Assembly (NCBI GenBank): GCA_030280995.1
Contig: JASXTE010000016.1
Span: forward strand, 14,895,001-14,959,000
Source of the DNA: Hemileia vastatrix
Taxonomy: Eukaryota; Basidiomycota; Pucciniomycetes; Pucciniales; Zaghouaniaceae
Length of the DNA: 64,000 bases
Direction of reading: 5' to 3'
Position numbers and translations under genes: made by a program. Under the pieces are notes generated by a model. It was not told the origin of the DNA. It did no database searches and saw only the letters and a program-made list of their open reading frames with translations. Shown piece after piece: positions 9,102 through 19,549 of the stretch. Positions within the stretch are counted from its first letter, which is position 1. The number at the start of each line of letters is the position of its first letter.

Positions 9102-10103
9102 TGTTGAAATTTCTGCCTCTAATACCTGACCCATTCCTTACTCCAGCTTCTTACCATTGTCTCAAGTCATTCTCCTTGCTCATATCCTCTTTTCCTGACC
9201 TTTTCCGCCGAGGAACTTCAAAGATACAAGCTCCAGCATCAAGAACAACATTTCTTTCCCACCCGGAGTCAATGTATTGATTCTGGACCTCGAGGACGTG
9301 TTTCTTTACCTGGAGTGTGAATCTTTTCCCCAGCTGAGAACTTTTTCCTTGAATGTGAACCTGTCTCTTTTTCTGTATTGTAGTTTAGTAGTTTTGTCGA
9401 CGTCGTGTTAGTTTCTATTGTTTTGCATGGTGGACTTTGTCATATAATGAGGCCTCTCTTTGCCATTTCCATTTTCCCCATCCAAATCTTTTTTTTTCTT
9501 TCTCTTTTTCTCTATTCTCTTTATCCCTTCCACTGCTTCTTCCTGTCCACTGCTTTCCCTTTTGGCCGCATCTGACAGTCTTTGCACTGTGTGGGGAGAA
9601 TAGAGTCTTTTGTCCAGGTTCTTTCCTTTTCTTTTCCGTTATCTTTTTCTAATTCTTTTAGTCCTAACCACAGCAACTCACACTTGTGTCCCTTATAGTT
9701 TTAGCACACGCTTTGTTGTAGTTACTTGTTGTTGTAAGGTGCACAGTTGCTGATTAACCTGTGTTTAGGTATGTTTGTTTTTTGCAATGAAATCCAAATC
9801 TTTTTCTTTCTCTTTCTCTCTATTCTCTTTATCCCTTCCACTGCTTCTTCCTGTCCACTGCTTTCCCTTTTGGCCGCATCTAACAGTCTTTGCACTGTGT
9901 GGGGAGAATAGAGTCTTTTGTCCAGGTTCTTTCCTTTTCTTTTCTGTTATCTTTTCTCTAATTCTTTTAATCCTAACCACAGCAGCTGACACTTGTGTCC
10001 CTTATAGTTTTAGCACACGCTTTGTTGTAGTTACTTGTTGTTGTAAGGTGCACAGTTGCTGATTAACCTGTGTTTAGCTTTCCTCTGTGCTAAAACTTCT
10101 TCA
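9102..10103 (+). repeat. copia-A LTR, 1,002-bp variant
   Basis: Plus-oriented LTR starting TGTTG and ending CTTCTTCA. Both internal repeats are full length, because the 86-bp deletion found in the second repeat of 916-bp copies is absent. It differs from the 916-bp LTR at 6695-7610 in length, terminus and several bases, so the two are not a pair made by one reverse-transcription event. It is followed by the 33-bp doubled terminus (10104-10136). Confidence 0.88.
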
Positions 10104-10136
10104 TGTTTAGCTTTCCTCTGTGCTAAAACTTCTTCA

Positions 10137-10413
10137 TGAGAGAAGTAATCCGTCCAGTGGGTGCAAAAGTTTCATGAAAATCTATTCCTAGGATTTGAGA
10201 ATATCCTTTTGCTACACAACGGGCTTTGAACTTTGAAACACCACCATCAGCATTAGGTTTAACCCTGAAAACCCACCTGCAGCCAATTACATTAGCTTTT
10301 TCAGGCCTGGGGACAATTTTCCAAGTGTTACAATGCTGAAGTGCTTGATGTTCATGTTTCACAGCCTCTGCCCATTCTGCTGAATATTTGGAATAGATTG
10401 CTTGCTTATAACA
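10137..10413 (-). pseudogene. copia-A RT scrap, inverted (unit B)
   Basis: Copy of 3428-3704, covering the YKQAIYSKYSAEW to GRITSL region of RT on the minus strand between an LTR end and an LTR start. I saw no sequence difference from the unit A copy. Confidence 0.88.
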
Positions 10414-10932
10414 TGTTGAAATTTCTGCCTCTAATACCTGACCCATTCCTTACTCCAGCTTCTTACCATCGTCTCAAGTCATTCTCCTTGCTCATATCCT
10501 CTTTTCCTGACCTTTTCCGCCAAGGAACTTCAAAGATACGAGCTCCAGCATCAAGAACAACATTTCTTTCCCACCCGGAGTCAATGTATTGATTCTGGAC
10601 CTCGAGGACGTGTTTCTTTACCTGGAGTGTGAATCTTTTCCCCGGCTGAGAACTTTTTCCTTGGATGTGAACCTGTCTCTTTTTCTGTATTGTAGTTTAG
10701 TAGTTTTGTCAATGTCGTGTTAGTTTCTATTGTTTTGGATGGTGGACTTTGTCATATAATGAGCCCTCTCTTTGCCATTTCCGTTTTCCCCATCCAAATC
10801 TTTTTCTTTCTCTTTCTCTCTATTCTCTTTATCCCTTCCACTGCTTCTTCCTGTCCACTGCTTTCCCTTTTGGCCGCATCTAACAGTCTTTGCACTGTGT
10901 GGGGAGAATAGAGTCTTTTGTCCAGTTTTAGC
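10414..10932 (+). repeat. Truncated copia-A LTR (unit B)
   Basis: Copy of 3705-4223, cut at the same GTTTTAGC. It carries CCAAGGAAC and GTCAATGTCG as in unit A. Confidence 0.88.
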
Positions 10933-13900
10933 TGTAGAAGTTTTAGCACAAAGAAAAGCTAAACACAGGTCAATCAGCAACTGTGCACCTTACAACAACA
11001 AGTAACTACAACAAAGCGTGTGCTAAAACTGGACAAAAGACTCTATTCTCCCCACACAGTGCAAAGACTGTCAGATGCGGCCAAAAGGGAAAGCAGTGGA
11101 CAGGAAGAAGCAGTGGAAGGGACAAAGAGAATAGAGAAAAAGAGAAAGAAAAAGATTTGGATATCATTGCAAAAACAAACATACCTAAACACAGGTCAAT
11201 CAGCAACTGTGCACCTTACAACAACAAGTAACTACAACAAAGCGTGTGCTAAAACTATAAGGGACACAAGTGTGAGCTGCTGTGGTTAGGACTAAAAGAA
11301 TTAGAGAAAAGATAACAGAAAAGAAAAGGAAAGAACCTGGACAAAAGACTCTATTCTCCCCACACAGTGCAAAGACTGTCAGATGCGGCCAAAAGGGAAA
11401 GCAGTGGACAGGAAGAAGCAGTGGAAGGGACAAAGAGAATAGAGAAAAAGAGAAAGAAAAAGATTTGGATGGGGAAAACGGAAATGGCAAAGAGAGGCCT
11501 CATTATATGACAAAGTCCACCATCCAAAACAATAGAAACTAACACGACGTCGACAAAAACTACTAAACTACAATACAGAAAAAGAGACAGGTTCACATCC
11601 AAGGAAAAAGTTCTCAGCCGGGGAAAAGATTCACACTCCAGGTAAAGAAACACGTCCTCGAGGTCCAGAATCAATACATTGACTCCGGGTGGGAAAGAAA
11701 TGTTGTTCTTGATGCTGGAGCTCGTATCTTTGAAGTTCCTCGGCGGAAAAGGTCAGGAAAAGAGGATATGAGCAAGGAGAATGACTTGAGACAATGGTAA
11801 GAAGCTGGAGTAAGGAATGAGTCAGGTATTAGAGGCAGAAATTTCAACAAGACAGGGATTGCAGTTGGCCATATTCCAGTTGGACAAAACTTTTTCAGCA
11901 TAAGAATCTTGTGATAAAGAAAGAGTACGTGCTGTTCTGTTCCTGGTGAGACGCATTCCCAAAATCCAAGTGGCAGGACCAAGATCATCCATCTCAAATT
12001 CAGTTTTGATTTTGTCTTTGAACCAAAGAAAATGATTACCAGTAATGACCATATCATCAACATGAAGATAAATGATACAGATTTGTGATTTGTTTCTCCA
12101 AACATACACACACTGATCACACTTAAGGGGGGAGAAGTTGAGCTTGCACAAGTAGTCATTTATACGTGAATTCCAGCAAAAGGGAGCTTGTTTGATGCCA
12201 TAAAGGGGACGCAACAATTGGCAAACTTTACCTTCATTTCCAACAGTTAGTGTTCCTTCAGGCTGTTCCATATAAACAGTTTCATTTAAGTTTCCCTGGA
12301 GAAAAGCTGCCACTACATCCATTTGATGAACATCCCAGTCAAAATAAGCTGCCACCACGCAATATTTGGGGGGGACTTGCTAGCAAGTCCTCAACTTGAA
12401 ATCAGATGGAACTCAGACTGAACTCAGACTGAACTCAGACTGAACTTAGACTGAACTGATACTCAAATGAGACTGAAATCTGCTTGACATTATCCTGAAC
12501 TCTGTGCCAATACTTAATGGATCTTCTGTGAAAGTATAATGAATGTCTGAATAGAGAATTGCATGATATTTTGTGCTTGAAACAAGTAAAAGTTGAATGA
12601 TTTTTTTTTAAAGATGATTAGTCAAAATTGAAAGCCATCCTTTTATACTGAATTATAATGTTCGGCTTTAAAATATGGGAGACTGATAATGTAGGCTTTT
12701 TATTATTATTTGGCTTCTCTCATTTTAAGGATATAATCATTTTTTCAAATTGATAATACATAATGAGTGGCTTGGTTATTCAAGATTATTTTTGGGATTT
12801 TCAGAAGTCTTGGGATCTCTTAAAACCTAACTTTTTTTTAATCAACTCATTTTTGTCATATATTATCTGACAAAACAAAAAATGTAAGAAAGATATCTAA
12901 AAATTTTACTCAAAGTGTAATTTCATGTGAAATTTTCACTACTCTTATAACATACATTGGTTCCTTGTAGAAAAATCATTGAACTTCATTTTAACTAAAA
13001 GAATCTGTATTTACATAATTTTTTGGACTTTTAAGAAGATACTTATCAATATTTTGAGTTATGGTATGGGTTCAGTTAAAAACCTATTCAAGGTAACCAT
13101 AAATTGACTTCAAAATTCTGACAAAAATTATTGTGTTATTATATACATTTTACTGATCATTTCCATGCAGTCACTGGGCTCCTGGCAAACATGATCTGCA
13201 TATTCATGCAATATGTCTAAATATTGATTAATTGGATTGTGCAACTTCTAAACCATTTATATTCATTTTTGCTCCTTCTCATATCTCCACAAAATGAGTT
13301 CCTTGAAATGTCTTGGTCAATTTATGGTTTCATTTGAACCAACACCATCATATATGATATTACAATTATCAAGAAACCAAACGGAAAAGGCAATGCTTCA
13401 GCGTGTTGAAATTTCTGCCTCTAATACCTGACCCATTCCTTACTCCAGCTTCTTACCATCGTCTCAAGTCATTCTCCTTGCTCATATCCTCTTTTCCTGA
13501 CCTTTTCCGCCGAGGAACTTCAAAGATACGAGCTCCAGCATCAAGAACAACATTTCTTTCCCACCCGGAGTCAATGTATTGATTCTGGACCTCGAGGACG
13601 TGTTTCTTTACCTGGAGTGTGAATCTTTTCCCCGGCTGAGAACTTTTTCCTTGGATGTGAACCTGTCTCTTTTTCTGTATTGTAGTTTAATAGTTTTGTC
13701 GACGTCGTGTTAGTTTCTATTGTTTTGGATGGTGGACTTTGTCATATAATGAGGCCTCTCTTTGCCATTTCCGTTTTCCCCATCCAAATCTTTTTCTTTC
13801 TCTTTTTCTCTATTCTCTTTATCCCTTCCACTGCTTCTTCCTGTCCACTGCTTTCCCTTTTGGCCGCATCTGACAGTCTTTGCACTGTGTGGGGAGAATA

Positions 13901-14319
13901 GAGTCTTTTGTCCAGGTTCTTTCCTTTTCTTTTCTGTTATCTTTTCTCTAATTCTTTTAGTCCTAACCACAGCAGCTCACACTTGTGTCCCTTATAGTTT
14001 TAGCACACGCTTTGTTGTAGTTACTTGTTGTTGTAAGGTGCACAGTTGCTGATTGACCTGTGTTTAGGTATGTTTGTTTTTGCAATGAAATCCAAATCTT
14101 TTTCTTTCTCTTTTTCTCTATTCTCTTTATCCCTTCCACTGCTTCTTCCTGTCCACTGCTTTCCCTTTTGGCCGCATCTGACAGTCTTTGCACTGTGTGG
14201 GGAGAATAGAGTCTTTTGTCCAGTTTTAGCACACGCTTTGTTGTAGTTACTTGTTGTTGTAAGGTGCACAGTTGCTGATTGACCTGTGTTTAGCTTTCCC
14301 CTGTGCTAAAACTTCTACA
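10933..14319. mobile_element. Composite with inverted LTRs, copy 2
   Basis: Collinear with 4224-7610. It consists of LTR minus (10933-11849), RT scrap minus (11850-12352), transposon fragment (12353-13403, palindrome at 12373-12390) and LTR plus (13404-14319). It arose with the tandem duplication and is not an independent insertion. Confidence 0.85.
11850..12352 (-). pseudogene. copia-A RT core scrap, inverted (unit B)
   Basis: Copy of 5141-5643 with the YLHVDD motif. It again continues in frame into the LTR-encoded tail and ends at 11822-11824. Confidence 0.9.
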
Positions 14320-15619
14320 CAGCGAGGTAGAAAAAGAGTTCATATTCTTTCTATGTTAGACACAAAGACTCTTAAAATTATTGGAGATCTTTCGGAAAAG
14401 CAAAGTGAACAAATTGGACCGCTTCTTGGAGAAATTGGCGACTGTTCTCATCGGTTGAACTTTGAATCTGTGATGCAGCCGCAGCATAAAGCCTATTTTC
14501 AGAGCTACATAGTCAAACAGCAAAATGAAACATTGCAGCTGTGGTGCACTTTATTTGGAATCGAAAGGCATCTTAATGAAATAAAACAAAAATTTTATCT
14601 TGCTGGAATAAGTATACTTGAAATCAATGATTACGACAGCAAAACATTTTACAATATTGCTTCCTATTGGTCAGAAATTGACTCATTTAGGATTGGACGA
14701 AATTCGATAACTCAAAATCAAATACTAGGAATAAAAACGGCATTAAAAACGCACCAACTTCAAGCAGTCAACTTTATGATTGATAACGAAAAATTTATGA
14801 AAGATAAACTGGATAAGCTTTGGGAGCATGATGATAATAAATGGCTTCACAGTGTGTACCATCCTCGAAAACGAAATTATGAAAATATTGAACAACACTT
14901 TGGTGGATATGGGTCAATACTTGCAGATGACATGGGTTTAGGAAAAACACTATCGACACTTGCTCTGATAAGTGCAACACAAGAGCAAGCAATAAAATTT
15001 CAACAAAGATTGGAGCTTTTTGGTAAAAAACTAAGTTTTGCCACACTAATTATATGCCCATTATCTGTACTCTGGAACTGGGAAAATGAAATAAATCTTC
15101 ATTTCAACCCTCAATCTCTTCCATACCATGTACTTCATGGTCAGATTTGTGATAATTTACGAGAAGAAAAGCTCCAGCGAACTGCGATTGTACTTACCAC
15201 TTATGAAACAGTCAGCCCTTCGACAATAACTAAGCAAATGGAAAAAAAGTTATCACTGATAAGTAACATTATAGGTATCGAATTGTTCTGGATGAAGCAC
15301 AGTAAGTTATATATGTAACTTGACAAAAAAAATGATGTTAGGAGATTTAACAAGAAACAATAATTTATTATAGCTACATCAAAAATCCTCGAGCCAAAAG
15401 GACACAGAAGATTTTTAGTTTACTTTCCAAGCATCGACTATGTTTGACAGGAACACCATTACAAAACTCACCAGAAGATCTGCAGAGTTTAATCACTTTT
15501 CTTCAATTGGATGGATGGGATGAGGAGTCTCTTTGGAGAGAACAAATTACACCGAAACTGAAGGTTGGTTCACTGCAGGCAGTCAAAACTATCAACCACC
15601 TTATGAAGGTAGTCTGCTT
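14320..15619 (+). pseudogene. SNF2-family helicase gene fragment (unit B)
   Basis: Copy of 7611-8910 with the same motifs, the same intron (15302-15373) and the same in-frame join to copia RNase H. I see no base differences from the first copy, so the duplication is recent compared with the capture. Confidence 0.85.
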
Positions 15620-15810
15620 ACTCAGATACCGTCAAAGATCAAAACATGTGGACACTCAACTTTGTTGGATTACTGAAAGCATCAACAAAAATCATTTTCA
15701 GCTTCAACACATTTCAACTGAACACATGGTAGCTGATCTTCTTACAAAATCTTTGGGAAAAGTCAAGCTGTCTTATCTCCTCAAACTCATGGGTCTGGTA
15801 TTATGGGGGG
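15620..15810 (+). pseudogene. copia-A RNase H C-terminus and polypurine tract (unit B)
   Basis: Copy of 8911-9101 with the same shortened polypurine tract, directly followed by an LTR. Confidence 0.88.
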
Positions 15811-16813
15811 TGTTGAAATTTCTGCCTCTAATACCTGACCCATTCCTTACTCCAGCTTCTTACCATTGTCTCAAGTCATTCTCCTTGCTCATATCCTCTT
15901 TTCCTGACCTTTTCCGCCGAGGAACTTCAAAGATACAAGCTCCAGCATCAAGAACAACATTTCTTTCCCACCCGGAGTCAATGTATTGATTCTGGACCTC
16001 GAGGACGTGTTTCTTTACCTGGAGTGTGAATCTTTTCCCCGGCTGAGAACTTTTTCCTTGAATGTGAACCTGTCTCTTTTTCTGTATTGTAGTTTAGTAG
16101 TTTTGTCGACGTCGTGTTAGTTTCTATTGTTTTGGATGGTGGACTTTGTCATATAATGAGGCCTCTCTTTGCCATTTCCATTTTCCCCATCCAAATCTTT
16201 TTTTTTCTTTCTCTTTTTCTCTATTCTCTTTATCCCTTCCACTGCTTCTTCCTGTCCACTGCTTTCCCTTTTGGCCGCATCTGACAGTCTTTGCACTGTG
16301 TGGGGAGAATAGAGTCTTTTGTCCAGGTTCTTTCCTTTTCTTTTCCGTTATCTTTTCTCTAATTCTTTTAGTCCTAACCACAGCAACTCACACTTGTGTC
16401 CCTTATAGTTTTAGCACACGCTTTGTTGTAGTTACTTGTTGTTGTAAGGTGCACAGTTGCTGATTAACCTGTGTTTAGGTATGTTTGTTTTTTGCAATGA
16501 AATCCAAATCTTTTTCTTTCTCTTTCTCTCTATTCTCTTTATCCCTTCCACTGCTTCTTCCTGTCCACTGCTTTCCCTTTTGGCCGCATCTAACAGTCTT
16601 TGCACTGTGTGGGGAGAATAGAGTCTTTTGTCCAGGTTCTTTCCTTTTCTTTTCTGTTATCTTTTCTCTAATTCTTTTAATCCTAACCACAGCAGCTGAC
16701 ACTTGTGTCCCTTATAGTTTTAGCACACGCTTTGTTGTAGTTACTTGTTGTTGTAAGGTGCACAGTTGCTGATTAACCTGTGTTTAGCTTTCCTCTGTGC
16801 TAAAACTTCTTCA
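15811..16813 (+). repeat. copia-A LTR, 1,003-bp variant
   Basis: Equivalent of 9102-10103, with TTTTCTCTAAT where unit A has TTTTTCTAAT, one base longer. It is followed by the 33-bp doubled terminus (16814-16846). Confidence 0.88.
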
Positions 16814-16846
16814 TGTTTAGCTTTCCTCTGTGCTAAAACTTCTTCA

Positions 16847-17123
16847 TGAGAGAAGTAATCCGTCCAGTGGGTGCAAAAGTTTCATGAAAATCTATTCCTA
16901 GGATTTGAGAATATCCTTTTGCTACACAACGGGCTTTGAACTTTGAAACACCACCATCAGCATTAGGTTTAACCCTGAAAACCCACCTGCAGCCAATTAC
17001 ATTAGCTTTTTCAGGCCTGGGGACAATTTTCCAAGTGTTACAATGCTGAAGTGCTTGATGTTCATGTTTCACAGCCTCTGCCCATTCTGCTGAATATTTG
17101 GAATAGATTGCTTGCTTATAACA
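16847..17123 (-). pseudogene. copia-A RT scrap, inverted (third copy)
   Basis: Third copy of the 277-bp minus-strand RT scrap, again between CTTCTTCA and TGTTG. Confidence 0.88.
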
Positions 17124-18039
17124 TGTTGAAATTTCTGCCTCTAATACCTGACCCATTCCTTACTCCAGCTTCTTACCATCGTCTCAAGTCATTCTCCTTG
17201 CTCATATCCTCTTTTCCTGACCTTTTCCGCCGAGGAACTTCAAAGATACGAGCTCCAGCATCAAGAACAACATTTCTTTCCCACCCGGAGTCAATGTATT
17301 GATTCTGGACCTCGAGGACGTGTTTCTTTACCTGGAGTGTGAATCTTTTCCCCGGCTGGGAACTTTTTCCTTGGATGTGAACCTGTCTCTTTTTCTGTAT
17401 TGTAGTTTAGTAGTTTTTGTCGACGTCGTGTTAGTTTCTATTGTTTTGGATGGTGGACTTTGTCATATAATGAGGCCTCTCTTTGCCATTTCCGTTTTCC
17501 CCATCCAAATCTTTTTCTTTTTCTTTTTCTCTATTCTCTTTGTCCCTTCCACTGCTTCTTCCTGTCCACTGCTTTCCCTTTTGGCCGCATCTGACAGTCT
17601 TTGCACTGTGTGGGGAGAATAGAGTCTTTTGTCCAGGTTATTCCTTTTCTTTTCTGTTATCTTTTCTCTAATTCTTTTAGTCCTAACCACAGCAGCTCAC
17701 ACTTGTGTCCCTTATAGTTTTAGCACACGCTTTGTTGTAGTTACTTGTTGTTGTAAGGTGCACAGTTGCTGATTGACCTGTGTTTAGGTATGTTTGTTTT
17801 TGCAATGACATCCAAATCTTTTTCTTTTTCTTTTTCTCTATTGTCTTTGTCCCTTCCACTGCTTCTTCCTGTCCACTGCTTTCCCTTTTGGCCGCATCTG
17901 ACAGTCTTTGCACTGTGTGGGGAGAATAGAGTCTTTTGTCCAGTTTTAGCACACGCTTTGTTGTAGTTACTTGTTGTTGTAAGGTGCACAGTTGCTGATT
18001 GACCTGTGTTTAGCTTTCCTTTGTGCTAAAACTTCTACA
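17124..18039 (+). repeat. copia-A LTR, complete, at the end of the array
   Basis: A 916-bp LTR in the position where units A and B have a truncated LTR. It reads CCGAGGAAC, CCGGCTGGGAAC and GTCGACGTCG, so it is a different LTR from the truncated ones. The array therefore ends by recombination within this LTR, somewhere between 17124 and about 17230. Confidence 0.88.
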
Positions 18040-18157
18040 TGAAGTTCCTGGCGGAAAAGGTCAGGAAAAGAGGATATGAGCAAGGAGAATGACTTGAGAC
18101 GATGGTAAGAAGCTGGAGTAAGGAATGGGTCAGGTATTAGAGGCAGAAATTTCAACA
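18040..18157 (-). repeat. copia-A LTR terminal fragment
   Basis: 118 bp of U3 end on the minus strand (TGAAGTTCCTGGCGG to TTTCAACA) with one base missing from the usual CCTCGGCGG. It joins an LTR end (CTACA) on the left and the interior of another minus LTR (AAGGAAAGAACC) on the right. Confidence 0.8.
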
Positions 18158-18475
18158 AAGGAAAGAACCTGGACAAAAGACTCTATTCTCCCCACACAGT
18201 GCAAAGACTGTCAGATGCGGCCAAAAGGGAAAGCAGTGGACAGGAAGAAGCAGTGGAAGGGATAAAGAGAATAGAGAGAAAGAGAAAGAAAAAGATTTGG
18301 ATTTCATTGCAAAAACAAACATACCTAAACACAGGTCAATCAGCAACTGTGCACCTTACAACAACAAGTAACTACAACAAAGCGTGTGCTAAAACTATAA
18401 GGGACACAAGTGTGAGCTGCTGTGGTTAGGACTAAAAGAATTAGAGAAAAGATAACAGAAAAGAAAAGGAATAAC
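18158..18475 (-). repeat. 3' LTR of the minus-strand element, left part
   Basis: Minus-oriented copia-A LTR interior, interrupted at GGAATAAC by the complete plus element. It resumes at 24923. About 96 bp of the U5 terminus are missing and replaced by a breakpoint at 18157/18158. Confidence 0.85.
18471..18475 (+). repeat. Target-site duplication, left
   Basis: ATAAC, repeated at 24923-24927 on the other side of the element. A 5-bp duplication is usual for copia integrases. Joining the flanks gives GGAATAACCTGGAC, matching the LTR variant at 17634-17647 read on the other strand. Confidence 0.93.
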
Positions 18476-19391
18476 TGTTGAAATTTCTGCCTCTAATACC
18501 TGACCCATTCCTTACTCCAGCTTCTTACCATCGTCTCAAGTCATTCTCCTTGCTCATATCCTCTTTTCCTGACCTTTTCCGCCGAGGAACTTCAAAGATA
18601 CGAGCTCCAGCATCAAGAACAACATTTCTTTCCCACCCGGAGTCAATGTATTGATTCTGGACCTCGAGGACGTGTTTCTTTACCTGGAGTGTGAATCTTT
18701 TCCCCGGCTGGGAACTTTTTCCTTGGATGTGAACCTGTCTCTTTTTCTGTATTGTAGTTTAGTAGTTTTGTCGACGTCGTGTTAGTTTCTATTGTTTTGG
18801 ATGGTGGACTTTGTCATATAATGAGCCCTCTCTTTGCCATTTCCGTTTTCCCCATCCAAATCTTTTTCTTTCTCTTTCTCTCTATTCTCTTTATCCCTTC
18901 CACTGCTTCTTCCTGTCCACTGCTTTCCCTTTTGGCCGCATCTGACAGTCTTTGCACTGTGTGGGGAGAATAGAGTCTTTTGTCCAGGTTCTTTCCTTTT
19001 CTTTTCTGTTATCTTTTCTCTGATTCTTTTAGTCCTAACCACAGCAGCTCACACTTGTGTCCCTTATAGTTTTAGCACACGCTTTGTTGTAGTTACTTGT
19101 TGTTGTAAGGTGCACAGTTGCTGATTGACCTGTGTTTAGGTATGTTTGTTTTTGCAATGAAATCCAAATCTTTTTCTTTCTCTTTCTCTCTATTCTCTTT
19201 ATCCCTTCCACTGCTTCTTCCTGTCCACTGCTTTCCCTTTTGGCCGCATCTGACAGTCTTTGCACTGTGTGGGGAGAATAGAGTCTTTTGTCCAGTTTTA
19301 GCACACGCTTTGTTGTAGTTACTTGTTGTTGTAAGGTGCACAGTTGCTGATTGACCTGTGTTTAGCTTTCCTCTGTGCTAAAACTTCTACA
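18476..19391 (+). repeat. 5' LTR of complete copia-A
   Basis: 916 bp, TGTTG..CTACA. It carries the promoter and the R/U5 regions for the genomic RNA; the exact transcript start cannot be read. TATA-like CATATAATG lies near 18815. The internal 308-bp duplication is present. Confidence 0.95.
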
Positions 19392-19405
19392 GGTTATGGG
19401 CCCAG
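19392..19405 (+). promoter_or_regulatory. Primer-binding site, initiator tRNA-Met anticodon arm
   Basis: GGTTATGGGCCCAG directly follows the LTR. Its complement, CTGGGCCCATAACC, is the anticodon stem-loop of eukaryotic initiator tRNA-Met (anticodon CAT), not the tRNA 3' end. Drosophila copia and yeast Ty5 use this half-tRNA priming mode. The match comes from known tRNA sequence; the host tRNA was not available. Confidence 0.85.
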
Positions 19406-19549
19406 TTGCCTAAAGCACCTTTCTCAAGAATACTTACAACAAAACCGCTTACTGGACAATAAAACAGCCTTTTCTCTCAGATTTTGGATCATCCTCTTCA
19501 CATCTCATCTTCTTTCTCTCCAAATCTTTGCTGTTGACTCGACCAAATC

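Larger units (their letters stand above)
3035..9743 (+). repeat. Tandem unit A, 6,709 bp
   Basis: First copy of a 6.7-kb head-to-tail repeat. Every internal landmark recurs at plus 6,709: the RT scrap 3428/10137, inverted LTR 4224/10933, palindrome 5664/12373, SNF2 fragment 7611/14320 and copia 3' end 8911/15620. The two units differ at a few sites, for example CTTTCCCTC near 4157 against CTTTCCCTT in unit B, TTTTGCATGG near 9421 against TTTTGGATGG, and TTTTTCT near 9650 against TTTTCTCT. The unit edges are arbitrary because both ends lie in LTR sequence. Unequal recombination between LTRs is the likely origin. Confidence 0.9.
9744..16452 (+). repeat. Tandem unit B, 6,709 bp
   Basis: Second copy of the 6.7-kb repeat, collinear with 3035-9743 and with few differences. 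A third, partial copy follows from 16453 and stays collinear (offset 6,710) to about 17.2 kb, where it changes to a different LTR sequence. Confidence 0.9.

Noticed and set aside
6695..10103. A clean retrotransposon with 5' LTR, transduced SNF2 gene and 3' LTR
   Set aside because: The two LTRs differ in length (916 and 1,002 bp), terminus (CTACA and CTTCA) and sequence, there is no primer-binding site, and the gene keeps an intron. They are not products of one reverse transcription.
19392..19405. Standard primer site for a tRNA 3' end
   Set aside because: The sequence does not start with TGG, as a CCA-end match would, whereas it fits the anticodon arm over 14 bases.
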